DNA of 64,000 nucleotides, from assembly GCA_009760855.2 (NCBI GenBank), contig WPIO01000010.1, forward strand, positions 7,057,501 through 7,121,500, given 5' to 3'. Origin of the DNA: Cristatella mucedo. Its lineage: Eukaryota; Bryozoa; Phylactolaemata; Cristatellidae. Position 1 is the stretch's first letter; each line of letters opens with the position of its first letter. Positions 1 to 46,900 of this stretch are shown here, one piece after another. A program made the position numbers and the translations under genes. The notes beneath the pieces were generated by a model that saw nothing but the letters and a program-made list of their open reading frames with translations, was not told the DNA's origin and made no database searches.

Positions 1-88
1 GAGACGAGCCGGTCGCGCGGTACGTAAAAAAGGAGCGCACGTGGAGCCGCGCGAGTTTGAACCCGCTGAGAGGTCGCGAGCATCAACC

Positions 89-331
89 TTAACGAAAGCA
101 GCGCGCTCGCCTTAGAAAGTCCCCGTCAGAAAGTCTGAGGAAGAGGCTTCTCGAGCTTCCACGCGACCGCTCAAATGGGTTCCTCGCGATGAAGGGCGGA
201 ACGAATAGGCAGCCGGCTTCGAGTAGCGATCCGCAGATAGGGCACGAGGGCGACACGACGTAGCGGCAGACGTACGTATCCTCGCAGGAATCTCGTCTGC
301 AATGCTGTAAGCACTTGACGGTCTTGGTCAT
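89..331 (-). CDS. MKRN2OS: MKRN2OS-like (DUF4796) protein, first coding exon, gene runs off the window
   Basis: The open frame starts at an ATG at 331 and reads leftwards to a stop at 89. Its order of landmarks matches the N-terminus of MKRN2 opposite-strand protein as I remember it: a KCLQHC start, then SPSCPICG, then FIARNPFE, then SLFLRLSDGDFLRR. The human protein has an HC pair, a VPxxCPLC knuckle, a xxNPF motif and a SFLLRPxxGTFLRE strand. The cysteine pairs suggest a small zinc-knuckle-like element. Function of the family is unknown. The true exon probably ends near 111, just after the FLR codons, where a GC-type donor (AAG then GCGAGC) is possible; the remaining residues would then be intron read-through. 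The next exons lie outside the window. It diverges from the EYS-like gene. The identification rests on memory of a short segment. Confidence 0.5.
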   Translation of the reverse strand: MTKTVKCLQHCRRDSCEDTYVCRYVVSPSCPICGSLLEAGCLFVPPFIARNPFERSRGSSRSLFLRLSDGDFLRRARCFR

Positions 332-1014
332 TTGCTACCGCTTCCGCTCACGCCAAGTCGCGAAGAATGCGCATTCATTATGGAGTAGCAGCACCCGCCG
401 GTCGAGCAGAAGACGCGCCGCTGAGTGACCTGACCTGGCGCGTTACGTCACTTCCGTAGTCAGGCGTGCGTCGCTGGCGATTTGTAACCAGTCCGGTGCC
501 AATGCGACACGCGCCGCGTTCGCCACTCCCAAAACGCACGAGGAGTCTTCGCGCCTGCGAGTCCATCGTCGGCTCTTGAGAGCGCTGAAACGTAGCGCGC
601 CTATCAGGTAGCTCCGCGTCGCCTGAGGCCTGTCGCCGTCTGACCGGCGCCGAAGCGTGACCGTCCGACGGCCGTTGCTCACGGGACGCAGGAGCCCGGG
701 TCCGGGCGGAGGCCGACGTGGAATTCGCTCGCACTTACGAGCACGCTACTTCTTAATCAGGCAACTCTGCTTCGGCGAACTCCCGCGAGGCAAGTTTTGA
801 AATGACACGGCAGTTGGCCGGAGCGGCGCGCGCTGGCCGGTCGAGACGACGAACCGGCCGTTCGGACGGCTCTGCTGCTAGCCTAGCGCTTACTTTGTCG
901 TAGTTGCAGCCGCCCGGGCGATGGTTGCCGAAGCCTCGGGGGTGTACTTCGGCTAACTCACAGCCACTCCTGCAGAAGCGGCTTCTTGAGTGCCCCCCTT
1001 CCCGCAAGAAGAGA
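332..1014. promoter_or_regulatory. GC-rich divergent intergenic region between MKRN2OS-like and EYS-like starts
   Basis: This 683-bp stretch lies between two start codons pointing away from each other. It is GC- and CpG-rich and has open frames in several directions, as expected from composition alone. It presumably holds both 5' UTRs and promoters. I see no convincing TATA box and no further protein similarity. Confidence 0.35.
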
Positions 1015-34118
<33,104 letters not shown>

Positions 34119-34448
34119 AAATGCTCGTCCGGTTTGCAATAGGATTATTGACCCACACTTTGCTATTCAGGAGAACATTACAACAGTTTGTGTTCGAAAA
34201 AATGGTATGCTTAGGTTATGAGCTTACTTCTGGCCAAAGGAATTGCCTAATAGAGATGCTTGCTAGCAGGCTTTGAGGCTTAAGTCTAGCTGGAAGGTTC
34301 ACATTTGCTTTGCTTGTTTTTGTATGCCTATCACAGGCTGACCCCCCCCTAAATGACAAAGGTCGCTTCGATATTCGCAGCTACTGTTTGACCCTCCACT
34401 TTATTTGTTAATGTGTCGAATATGTGATGCAGTGGATTGTTAAATAAA
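34119..34448 (+). terminator. EYS-like 3' UTR with AATAAA polyadenylation signal at 34443-34448
   Basis: AATAAA lies 325 nt after the stop codon, followed within about 20 nt by GTACTGTCACTTATA and a T-rich stretch. This is a plausible mRNA end. Confidence 0.55.
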
Positions 34449-35304
34449 GTACTGTCACTTATAATTCCATGTTTATGTTTTTGTCGATTTAGCCCATTTG
34501 TTAATCCTTACATGCCTGTACACACTGTTTCCAGTGCACTGTTTATTTGTAATATCAGCAGAGAAGCCCGTCAGTCAAAAAAAGTGACAATCCTGTGATC
34601 ATAACTATTGCTCTATTACGAGAAGTCTACAATATAAAATCCCTCTTACTGATTAGGCTAGAGTGCAATTTTCAAGTTGGTGATTAAGTCTAGAGAAATA
34701 GCATGGCACCTGGCTAGCAGCATAATGAGAGGGATGTGGGTAAGCGAGTGGTCACCACCTGGTCAGAATAGCTATTTTTATAATTAGCCACATACCAAGG
34801 TTGAGGCATTAGTCCGTCTTCGGAAATATGCTGACTACACTACAGGGCAGTAGCTCTGCTAAATTTAAAGGTAGGTTCGCGTTTGCTTGAGCGATGAAAA
34901 GCAACACGGAATAATGCAGTCAAAAAATTACTAAGTCATAAAAGCATTGAGAAGTTAAGAGGGCAACTTGATCCGGCTCTGACCGGGTTTAGCCTCTTGT
35001 AAGCAAACTAAGTGCTTTTTATTTCGAGATGGTCCATTTCTAGGCATCAAGCAGTTATGTCGTCGAGACACCAAGACACCATTCTGAGCTATTTGATGGA
35101 GGTGAGCGACCTACTCGTATCAAACTTTTCGCGGAATAGGCGTGGATACAGTTGCAACTCGGTCGGTTTTATCCTGGAAAATAGATTTCGGGGAAATTGA
35201 AGCACTCGCAAAGTAAATAAGTAAATCCTAGCTTATTAAACAGCCTGTATATATATATATATATATATGATCAAATAAATAATAAATAAATAAATCCTTG
35301 CTGA
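34449..35304. other. Intergenic, no gene recognised
   Basis: A/T-richer DNA with no coding signal. A 22-bp AT microsatellite lies at 35248-35269 and an AAATAAATAAATAAATAAAT run follows. The ATTAAACAGCCTG just before the AT run resembles the SINE1 3' tip and may be a remnant. Confidence 0.5.
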
Positions 35305-35465
35305 CTAAACAGCCTCTTTTTGTATAGCGACAGAAGAGCCTTTACGGCTATCGCCACCGCTTGCAGTGGCGATAAAGAATCGCCCACCGCAGGAATCGAA
35401 CACACGACCTCGGGACCTAGGTCGTGAAAGCAACCGTCTTACCTAGTGTGCTATCACGGCTCACC
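35305..35465 (-). mobile_element. SINE1 (tRNA-derived) full-length-looking copy
   Basis: Minus strand: GTGATAGCACACTAGGTAAG (pol III box A-like), then GTGTTCGATTCCTGCG (box B), a middle CGATTCTTTATCGCCACTGC, and a 3' end CTATACAAAAAGAGGCTGTT followed by an A/T-rich repeat. Body about 160 bp. Confidence 0.75.
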
Positions 35466-35469
35466 ATCC

Positions 35470-36500
35470 CCATATTCAGTCACTGGCGATTAAAATGATC
35501 GAACTCAGCCCTTCTTTGTTGACTAAACTATGCACACGATCCGAGAGCGAACGAGCCAGGAAACCTGCTGAGAGACGCAAACTTCATGTACTGGATCGGG
35601 CATTGATCCGTAATATATCTTCCGGGAGCCACCCTGCGAAGGCATTTACTGCCGGTAGCCGGGTGGAGCTCATGACTAGCCTTTGCCGACTCGACCAGCC
35701 GACTACATTCTCTGGGATGGAGAATAATTGTCCTTGAGTTAGTGCGCCCTGTTGGTAACATTTGAACGCAACTTTATTTTGACATAGCAAATTAGCCAGT
35801 TCATTAGGCTGGTCTGTTGAACGATTAACAACGTTTGATCGCATTAAGAGTGTGCCCTTCAAGGCTTCGTCGGCATTAATGGAGTTACACGTTTGACTAG
35901 CTTCGTTCGATCCATTATTTGAAATAACTCATTGGCACTTCTTCCATGCACGCTTAGATAAGCATCCCGCCTGGATACTGACTCCATAGATCGAAATCTA
36001 TGGTAACCCTGTTCGCCATAAACTACAGTTTCCTGAGTCTGTAACTAATAATCGTCGGGTGCAGATAGTCCCTTAACAAGGCATCTTTTAAGAAGATGCT
36101 AAACCTTGAACTTAAGTGGGTATAAACCGAAGTCGGCAAATAGTGCAACGTCATACCACCTATTTGCCTCTTAGCCCACAAGGGCAAGGCGCTCGAACGC
36201 ACTCGCGAGTTTGAGTCTTGATGCAGTGGGCGATCCTTCACTGCAAGCGATGGTGATGGCCGTTAAGGTGCCGCTATAGGATATAAATGAAACTGTTAAA
36301 TCAGCCGATCCACGTTTCTTAGCCGGAAAGCTTAGCAAGTCGGCAGCAGACTCGTCTTCTTCAAATGCGTCAGATGAACTTGAAGCAAATAAATTGACCC
36401 GACGATGGCCAACAGGAAGCTGAAGTCATGAGCACTTAACTCGTGTAGCTTATTAGAAAGCTAGTGCTTTCGCGGCTGCACTGCCGTGCTAAGCCAGGAC
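35470..36500. other. Intergenic, no gene recognised
   Basis: About 1 kb of mid-GC DNA without microsatellites, with short frames in all directions and no family match. It may be an old, unrecognisable 5' part of the adjoining LINE. Confidence 0.4.
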
Positions 36501-37300
36501 TTAATACTAGCGGCAAGGGCGAATGCTAAGCCGTTCACAACCATTAGTACCGGAAAGTCATCCGAGTTTTACAGGACGTGATAGGAAGCTGGTTGTGAAA
36601 AATAAAAGTCTAGGCGATTCCGTAGTTATAGGGTTCCAAAATGCCTCCTCAAACCTCTTTCGAAGAACCGACTGTCGTCTAATGAAAGGTCGCGGCCGCT
36701 GGGAAGCCCCTCTCTAGTGGCTATAAGATTTCCAGGGAAGGTAATGCTAGGGTCAGAGAATGGCTTTGAGAGGCTTTGTCGATATCAGTGATATTTTGTG
36801 TGTGTGCCTAACCGGCTCTTGAGGAGTCCTTTTGGAGTTTCGAGCCTTCGGAGCTTACGTAGCTAAGGTCTAAGCCTTAACTTTACGGGTCTGGATTTAG
36901 AGCTAATCACTCCACAGTGTTAGCGTTGCTTAGGGTGTATAGCCACCGGCTCAGTAATGCAGACTTGGATGAAGATTCTACTTGTTCATCTAGATCATTC
37001 GGCAGCATTCGACACTATTGATCACAAAGTCCATCTTAAGCGTCTGGCATTTCGCCCGGGTATTACTAGCACGGCGTTGCAATGGTTCAGGTCCTATCTT
37101 AGTGGGAGACTCAAGAGTATTGAAGTGTGACCGGACAAAGATTATCCGAAGAACCGCTGAAGTACGCGCTACCTCGGGGCTCTGTGCTCGGTCCGCTTCT
37201 TTCCACAGTTTATACTCTCCCTCTTCCCTCGACCCTGGGTCGTCAAGTGCGAGTATAAGGGTGGGGGGGGGAGGTCCCCTAGTCCCCCTTGCTACGGACC
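36500..37300 (+). mobile_element. LINE family 1, eroded RT fragment
   Basis: A plus-strand frame near 36980 reads LDHSAAFDTIDHK, then TALQWFRSYLSGRLKSI and RGSVLGPLLSTVYTLPLP with breaks between. It matches copy A's GITGTALQWFRSYLSGR and LGPVLFTIYTLPL. The upstream GLDLELITPQ- and CLGC-like words also match. Frame breaks and stops show it is old. Confidence 0.65.
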
Positions 37301-37611
37301 GGGTTACATGATTGGGTCTCATCTCTGCACAGCCATGCCAATGAAATCGTGGCCCTCTTGTGTAACCCGAAAACAGAAAGCTTCCGACTAGTCGTGACTA
37401 GTACTACTTCCTGTCTGCGACGGCTTCTAAGAGCAGGCGGCTCATTTGGGATTACTTCTGCAGACGCTCTTGGATTTCCTACGGAGCTCGCTCGACTGTT
37501 GCCGACTGATTATTGCCCCCGCCAGGCGTTGCCTCTTCCCCTTCCATCTTCCGTTCTTTCTTCCTCGACGGCGGTTGGTCTCGCGGATACCCTCACTACT
37601 CCCGGCTCTCG

Positions 37612-37705
37612 TAATAATAATAATAATAATAATAATAGTAATAATACTATAATTCCATAGCGCTCCCCAGAAAACTAAATCGCTTTCTCGGCTCTATTTT
37701 TATGC
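37612..37705 (-). mobile_element. LINE family 1-type 3' tail, diverged
   Basis: A TAATAATAATAATAATAATA run followed by ATAGCGCTCCCCAGAAAACT and AAATCGCTTTCTCGGCTC, a mutated reversed family 1 end. Confidence 0.5.
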
Positions 37706-38733
37706 TGTACTGCTCACGAAAACTCCAGCGGTGACCCAGTGAGTCGCCGCGCCTTCACCTTCGGCTCGAGGATCCGCCTTAGAGCGCCGCCGCTAGCTCT
37801 GTCCTAACGGCACGACCGGCGGGAAAAACGCCTCGCGACATTCGACAGCACGGCGTCCGCTAGCGCCGACCAAGGATATCCGCAAGGAGTCCTATATTGA
37901 GGTCCTGCGGCGGGGGTGAATTTTTAGGGGTCCGAGTTGGACTCAAAACTAGGCCTGAGGCTTGGCTTAGGGTAGTCAACCCCAAAGATTTTGCCGCGCT
38001 GCTGAGCGCGCCGGCCTCCACAGCAGGTCCGTCGAGCGTGACGCGTCTCGGCTGCAGCGGACAGGCGAACCTGCGTCGGGAAAGCGCAGCGACGGCCTCC
38101 GACGGTGCGGGCAGCGCATAAGCAATGCAGCCGTCATTGCTGCACGGCCGGCAGAGTGAAAGGCGTGGGCCCAGAAATCGCTTCTATTTAAACATAACCG
38201 CGCTGGCGGCACTCCAGCGCAAATTTGCGCACTACGTCCACAAAAGTTGACCCCGCAAATCCTAATTCAAATCCCGGTAGGGCCGAGCAAATTTACTGGG
38301 CCTAAGTTAGGGTGCGCCCTACGGATGTAAGACTCGGCGGAGCTGCCGCACTGCTACGGCGCGGCAGCCCACGCCTTACGTCACGACCATCGTGAATTCC
38401 GATGAACCGCCCCGCAGGTCGCAGCCATGGACGCCGAGGAACTATTTTATATCCAAGGACCGCCCGGTGCTCTGGCATGACGCTGCTCAGTCTGCTATTT
38501 TTAACATACAACGATCAGATTTATAAAAAATAAATACATTTAAGTTTATAAAAGACGAATACAAGAGGAATTGACGAAGTCTGAACGAACGGGAACCGGT
38601 GGAGCAACATATCGGAAAGCGGGTTGTGATTAGTCCCCCGAGTCCGCCATTGCTGTCGGCTTTTCCTGTTCGGCGTTATAGGTCATACCGGTGGCTGCCT
38701 GGTAGCGGTGTACGTCGGTGGGAACGCCCGAAA
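37706..38733 (+). promoter_or_regulatory. GC-rich upstream region of 14-3-3 gene A, candidate TATA at 38547-38554
   Basis: The stretch is GC-rich to about 38500 and then A/T-rich. TATAAAAG at 38547-38554 lies 180 bp before the ATG and is a candidate TATA box. A box-B-like TTCAAATCCCGGTAGGG near 38268 may be a SINE remnant. No protein was recognised. Confidence 0.3.
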
Positions 38734-40518
<1,785 letters not shown>

Positions 40519-40864
40519 GGAACCTGTCTGGCTAGCTAGCATAGCTTTTGCTGTGACTTTTTGTATCATCGGCGAAGAAATGCATTTGTTGCGCTCGTAA
40601 CAATGTGCTGTCATTACTGAAATGGATAGTCGGCTTAACAAAACCCTTCTTGTGGTATTCTCTCTCTCTCTCTGGTTTCTTTGCTTCATTTGTATTCACA
40701 CCGTAATTTGCACTTGCATGAAGCTGTCATTCATTACATTACCCTGACAACATCTACCACGAGGATATATGTTCAAGTAATATACAGCAACTTTTTATTG
40801 GCAACAAATACAGACTACCCGAGCTCCAATGCACAGGGGTCGCTGATCGCTGTCAGCACCGATC
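40519..40864. other. Tail-to-tail 3' UTR region between 14-3-3 gene A and MRTO4
   Basis: Holds both 3' UTRs. TTTATT at 40794-40799 is an AATAAA on the minus strand, 66 nt after the MRTO4 stop. A short TCTCTC run lies near 40660. No clear plus-strand signal was picked for the 14-3-3 gene. Confidence 0.55.
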
Positions 40865-40938
40865 TCATTGCTCTTCGCCGTCACTTTCGTCCTCGCTGTA
40901 CATGTCAGTGTCTTCGGTCATGACTGTTTTCTCAGGAG
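40865..40938 (-). CDS. MRTO4: MRTO4 exon 8: acidic C-terminus and stop
   Basis: Reads (A)[19 protein letters not shown] then GEEQ and TGA. Acceptor CTCGTTGCAG, phase 1. The human protein also ends in a Ser/Glu/Asp tail. Confidence 0.85.
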
Positions 40939-43900
40939 CTGCAACGAGTATTTTTACTTTATGAGATCCCTGTAAGCTAAATGCATAGTTGTATAGATAG
41001 CCAAGTTAGCAGTCGGACGTAACAGCTGTTGAATGGAGACGAATTCAAAAATGACTTAAGAATGAAGGTGCTGAAGTAGGTAGGCACTAACAGTCACGAA
41101 GCATGCAAGGTGGCCATGAAGGGGAACAGGATGAATAAATTGCACGTTTTGTGTAGGCATTGGGTAAGACCCCATAAATCACGTGAACCAACCTTGTACT
41201 GTTACAGTTGATGGTAGTGAGCTGGATACCTCTTGGTCGATGGATTCAATTTTGCCACTTTCACTCCACATTGAACCAAGGGCAAACCGAAATTCGGCCA
41301 TTGGGTGACAAAAAAGTTTCTAAAAATAAGATAGATAGCATAACAGTTTCTCTTGGCTCGACTTCTGAGGTTGCCAGGTTGGAGTTCGCACTTAACATCA
41401 CCTCACCGACCCATGGCAAACAAATCTTGCACAGGCCAAGTGTAACCCACGAGAAACAGTCGAAATCTGTGTATTCCCATATTCTGTGGAGTTAGTCGGT
41501 TTTGCTATGAGCAATGCTGCCTCCAATGGAGTCGAATTGAACAAAGAGTGCTGCTTTCAAAGCTGACAATTGCTATGCATGTGCTAGTATGGAATATACC
41601 AGCCTCAAACATACCACTGGCGGGCATTCGTTAAGGATCTTAAGGATAGGGCTTGTTGCTTAGATAACTTAGCAGTGCACAGGAGTTAGCCAGGTGGGAA
41701 GGCCACGGGCTGATCTTCGGCATGTCACTGCTACCCGTCGAGAGGTCACCTTATCTAACATGCCACAATGCGTATTTAGCTAATGTCGGCCCGATGAAGC
41801 CTAGAAACCTTGGCGAAGCACGTGCCAACCACTTGCCAAGATGTGCGAGGCTCGCATTGGCAGCCCCTCCAAGACTTGCTTGCACTAAGCGCCAGAGCTA
41901 CAAGCCAGGCATGTGGCTCGCCCCTGCGCGCGGCACCCGAGCGTCTGGTAGCACTGACTGCATTGCCTCAGGCTGGGCGTGTCACACTTATCACGTTTGA
42001 TGGAAACCAATTTTAACAGAGCAGCTTCTACCAGACGTCCGTTATACATTTACGACGGGCATGGGCGACTGGTGTAGGCTCAGACGTTGCTGCAGCAGAG
42101 CTCGAAGGACCTAGTCAGCAATAGCCAGATCTAGGTGCTGCACCAGTCATGGCACGGCAGTCCAAGCTCATTAACTACTAAACAAAAAAATAAATAAAAA
42201 ATAAGCAGAAATACGAGCAGAAAAACACGGAACTAAAGCCTTTTGTTCACCGGACGATTCAGCTACAGGTTTGCTGCGAGCTCTTAGCATGGCGGCTTTC
42301 TCTCGCTCCATCCAGTGGTTGCTTGATCAGAAGACTAAGGGTGTGCAAGCAGTTGGTGTCCGACGAAGGAGCATACTCGGCGACCAGACGTCTACACAAA
42401 ACTCAACCGACCGGAGCATGAGGGGAGAGAAACTATAAATACACATTAGCTATTTAACAGCCTCATTTGCATAGAAACACAAGAGCCTTACGTGATATCA
42501 CTACAGCTTGCAGTTGGCAATACAGGATCGCCTGCTGCAGGATTCGAACCACGACAGAGGTCATGAAGAGTGAGCACCTTACCTCCTAGACTATCACGGC
42601 CTTAGCTCTGAGATCTATTAAGGGATCCACATAGTGAGCCATCAGTGTGCTCAATTTGCTTATAAGGCACATAGCCTTTTAATAGCTCACGTGCCAACAG
42701 CCCAACAAGAATGCAAACAGATATCAAAGTAACACCAATAACTGATGCATGTACCAATAGTAAATGAAAATGGCCCTACAAGGATGGAGCAGACGAGGCA
42801 TCTTAAAATGCAGGTACCGACCACAAGCTATTGCCTCAGTTTAATTGGCATACAGCTTTGAAGTTTCTTACGGAGAGAAGACTCATACGAGGTTTCTAGG
42901 CTATCCAGCTAACCTACCATGTGGTTTTAGCCGTTGCCAGTAGCAAAAAAGCACAACCAGCAACCGCAGGAATCACATCTCTAGGTCAACTGGTTATCAA
43001 TTCGGTCGGTCACCCAATCTTTCAGCAGCCAATGGATACGGGGTGAATACGGGATCTGAAGGCAGTCAGCAACACGTGGGACCAAGTCCATTACCTTCCG
43101 AGCAACACCCGTAACGAGAACTTGGATCTACCGGGTAACGACTGAACCATGATCCCTGGCCTTCGGCTGGTGACAAAAGTGGACAAAATGGCCGAGCCTA
43201 TACACCATGGCTCGGATGCATAACTGCATGCTAGAAAATCGTTATTATCTCACGAGTACAGCCAGCTATAGGCTTCGAGTGACAGCAAAGTGGACTGATG
43301 CAGCCAGACGGCTAAGCATATTTAGGAGCAGCCGGACAGGCAAGCAAGGCAGCAGATACAGAAGCAAGATAGCGTTAGCAAATGTAGTCGTACCAGTATT
43401 CTACACTGCTCTGGTGTTAACACGTCGCCTTTGTTACAGACTTTGTGATCCTTGTTAAGGGTGATAACACCTGCAACAGAATTAGGCCCATCTCAGCACA
43501 GACGGCCTCCACTGCAAGCCATGCAGCAGCGTACGATAGGAAGGGCACACACGGTACCCATCGATCGGTGGCCCACCCGACCGGCGACCACTACATCGCG
43601 TGGGCCATGGCACAGCCTCCAACGATATCTCAATTACGAGAGCCCAGGCCCTGGGTTCGAGTCCTGCACTGGGTAATACTTCATTGTCCGCTGCATGAGA
43701 GCTCTTCTGCTGCTACATCTTTTATTCATCAACTATTACACGGCAACAGTGCAAGGGGGGTTAAGGTGCACTCGCCCCCACCAAGGTCTGGCTGAGGTCG
43801 CGGGCTCGAGCCCCAAGGCCTATGTCAAGCACCTGAATAGAGATAAAGTTCTCTTGGGGCTCTATACAAATGAATTATATCAGGGATGTCGGCAAGGAGA

Positions 43901-46900
43901 CACGCACGGAGGCTGATGAAGCAACCACAACCAGTCAACATCTTTCTCGACCAAACCTGGCCGATGGGAGCACTAGATGCTGACTAGAGAGACAAGCTTG
44001 CTACCGAGCCACCTGCAAACAGGCCCTGCCTGGCTAGCCCCAGTGCAGCAGCACACAGCAACCAGCTACAGCAGGTGGTGAAGCTAGCCAATCAGCATTG
44101 ACAGGACAGGCAGCTAAGCTGCCCGAACAGTTACCGTGAACTAAGCTCAGCTAAAATGTGCCTTTGTAAATCAATTAAAAGTGTGGTGTCTGCTACTGCC
44201 ATAGCCACGTTGCAGAAAGTCGCCAAGGGCTGTGTAAACCACAAACCACAAACCGTAAACCCAAAAACCTTTAAACTTAAATTTCAGTACACTCTTGTAA
44301 TACTTATGAAACAAAGAAATAAAAATAAAATATAATTAATTTGCATTATACCCTAGGAGAACTTAATCTCTATTCAGGGGCTTCACATATGCCACAGGGC
44401 TCGAGCCTACGACCTCGGCCGGGGCAAGCGACTTAACCACCGGGCCAAACCAGCTTGATACAAGCAAACACACTCACACATACACACTATGTGTGAGTGA
44501 GTGAGAAACAGAAAGACAATTGACCACACATTGACTTACCAGCATGTTGGCATTATTATTATTATTATGCACAAATTAATTCAGTCTAGGCCATGACAAG
44601 AGGGTGTGTGACTGAAGCAGGGTGCAGAACAGCGGGCAGCTGACAAGAGGTACAGCACAGGCTAAATGTCTTTTGCCAAGGCAGACCAATCCTTGACCTT
44701 AGCCATATAGTGGCAACTTAAGGAGGTGGGTGGTATGTGGCCTCAACCGTGACCTAGACAGCCAAGTATCAGGAAGACCGGGAGGCACGGAGGGCTTCAG
44801 CCCAGAAACCATGTTTGTATGACAACACACTGGCAGCCCACTAGCAACATGATCTGATTGGATAGATACCTACACAGCAGGCTAAGTAGAGCTCACGTGA
44901 GTCCAAAAGGCTGGGCGTCACAGCTACGCAGCATGCGTCCGAAGACCGCACGGCCAGCTGCACTCGCGCACAGAACAACGCGAGCCCCCCCCCTTCCAGC
45001 CAGTGCTGCCAGAGCACGCTCAGGCGACGACAAGCTGAGATGGTCGAGCAGTGAACACTCACAGAGCTCGGCTCGCGCGCTAAGCTCACACCTCTTTGAA
45101 GGCTGGTGGGCAGGCCAAGTTGACGAAGCTGCGGCTCCATGGCGTGCGAAAACTCTTTTAACGGTCCCTGCCGGATGATGACCGACTGCGAGGCTATGTT
45201 GCCTGACCTAGCGTAATCAATTTCGCTGAACGACTCGAACCACCTAGAACACGCAAGTTGCATCGGCGGATTCAAAAAGCGACCGATCCACTCACACAAG
45301 TGAACTAAACCGGAAGAAATGAATCTCATGTGATGCGCACACATACGCGAGCACACACCTTTCTGCAAAATAAGCCCAGGATTACGATGTTCAGATGGGT
45401 GGCTGGTGGTACCTGGCGGCATCAGCCTGGTCAGGTGCATGTAGACCATGCTACGGGGAACATTTGTGACCAACCTTTCACCACTTATATCGTAGAGTGT
45501 CACCTCCGGTTGGCCAAAATCAAAATCCTAACTAAAATGACACTCGAGAACAAAAGTGCTGGTGAGGCTACCTAAAATGGACACCGGACCCCGAAAGTTT
45601 CAAACCAGATATAAAAACGTTGCCGTGACAGGCTGTAGTCATGAGTTATCTCTAAAAAGCTTACATAACAGTCTACATAACAAGTAAGCAAAGTTTCAGT
45701 AGAAGTTTATAACTTTGTTGTGCTGAAGTGAAGTTGCACTATCGCGATTAGAAATCACTTGCTCGAGCAGTCATGGAATGAACTAAGCGTTCACCAAACA
45801 TCCGGCCTAATCATTGTCCAAACGTTCTGTAAACCTGAGAAAAGTGAGCCGTCAGATCTAATAAGGCCCACCCGTGATCTGAGCCATCCATTAATTTCAC
45901 TCCAGAGATGTTCAATAGAATTCGGATCCATAGATTGAATAGACTACTCTAGTAGCATACATGGGCCCTAAAACCAACCTGCTAAGCCGTGTGCTTAGAG
46001 TAGTAGTTCTCTTGAAAATTAAATTATGTAAGCGAAGCCTCACTTCACCAGGTACTGCAACGTTCTAAGATAAAAGTCACATCTTCCACCTCGATGCCAA
46101 GCATATGATGCAAGACACCTAGCCCATCGCTACAGAAGCATTTACACATCATGATCCCTTCTACTGCATACATCTGCACTTACAAAAAACGGCGATTTAC
46201 ATTTGACCCGACTGCTCGACAGAAGGAAATTATTTCTTTAAAGATCTGAGCAAACATACCTTGTTCACTTGCCACATAATCGTATCCCTCCCTACCAACC
46301 AGCTACCAGTAGCAGCATGCATGCAGCATAAACTTTTTGCAAGGGCAAAACAATCCATTAAAGCTTAGCTCATTATCTTCTGATCTGGCTGGGTGTGGTG
46401 ACACATGGGTAGCTGGGTCTCTTTGCTAAATTGCCTGTCGTCACAGTCTTCTCACGGTTTTTCTAACCACATTATCACGGATCCGCAATTCTTTATCAAT
46501 TGCACGTGTGCTAAGTCCCGGTTGGAACACCGCCCACGGTTGTCCCTTCATAAAGGCAATCAACTCGCTTGTCTTAGACATGTCGATAGGCAGCAGCTTG
46601 AGGTTAGGCAATATAATGAGATGTAGTATCTCTGTCTCATAACTCCACAAAGCCACAAGGACTAAGTGGGTGTTACACAGGAGTTTTCTACACGGCACTT
46701 GAAGCCTACATGGTTTTCGGTGTACGTACGGTAGCCAAAAGATTTCATCTTACGCAGCAAAAAAGGCAAGCTAGAAGCATAGCGGAGTCAGGAGGGCATG
46801 CAATCAAATAAGTAGCACGGAAATAGCAGCTCACGAAGACATGATATGCTTCAGTCGGCAAAAGGAGTGAAAATGGCATTGCATTAGAACTGTGGAAGCA

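Noticed and set aside
378-1007. Several minus-strand frames of 80-118 codons upstream of the MKRN2OS-like start
   Set aside because: They overlap in different frames in GC-rich DNA, have low-complexity Arg/Ala content and no recognisable domain.
35380-35465. Genuine tRNA gene
   Set aside because: Box A and B are present, but no cloverleaf acceptor stem closes and the same unit recurs at 42455, 62905 and 63890 with a shared non-tRNA tail. It is a SINE.
44841-45503. 220-codon minus-strand frame as one gene
   Set aside because: Only the middle (45243-45092) matches MRTO4; both ends run through splice sites into intron.
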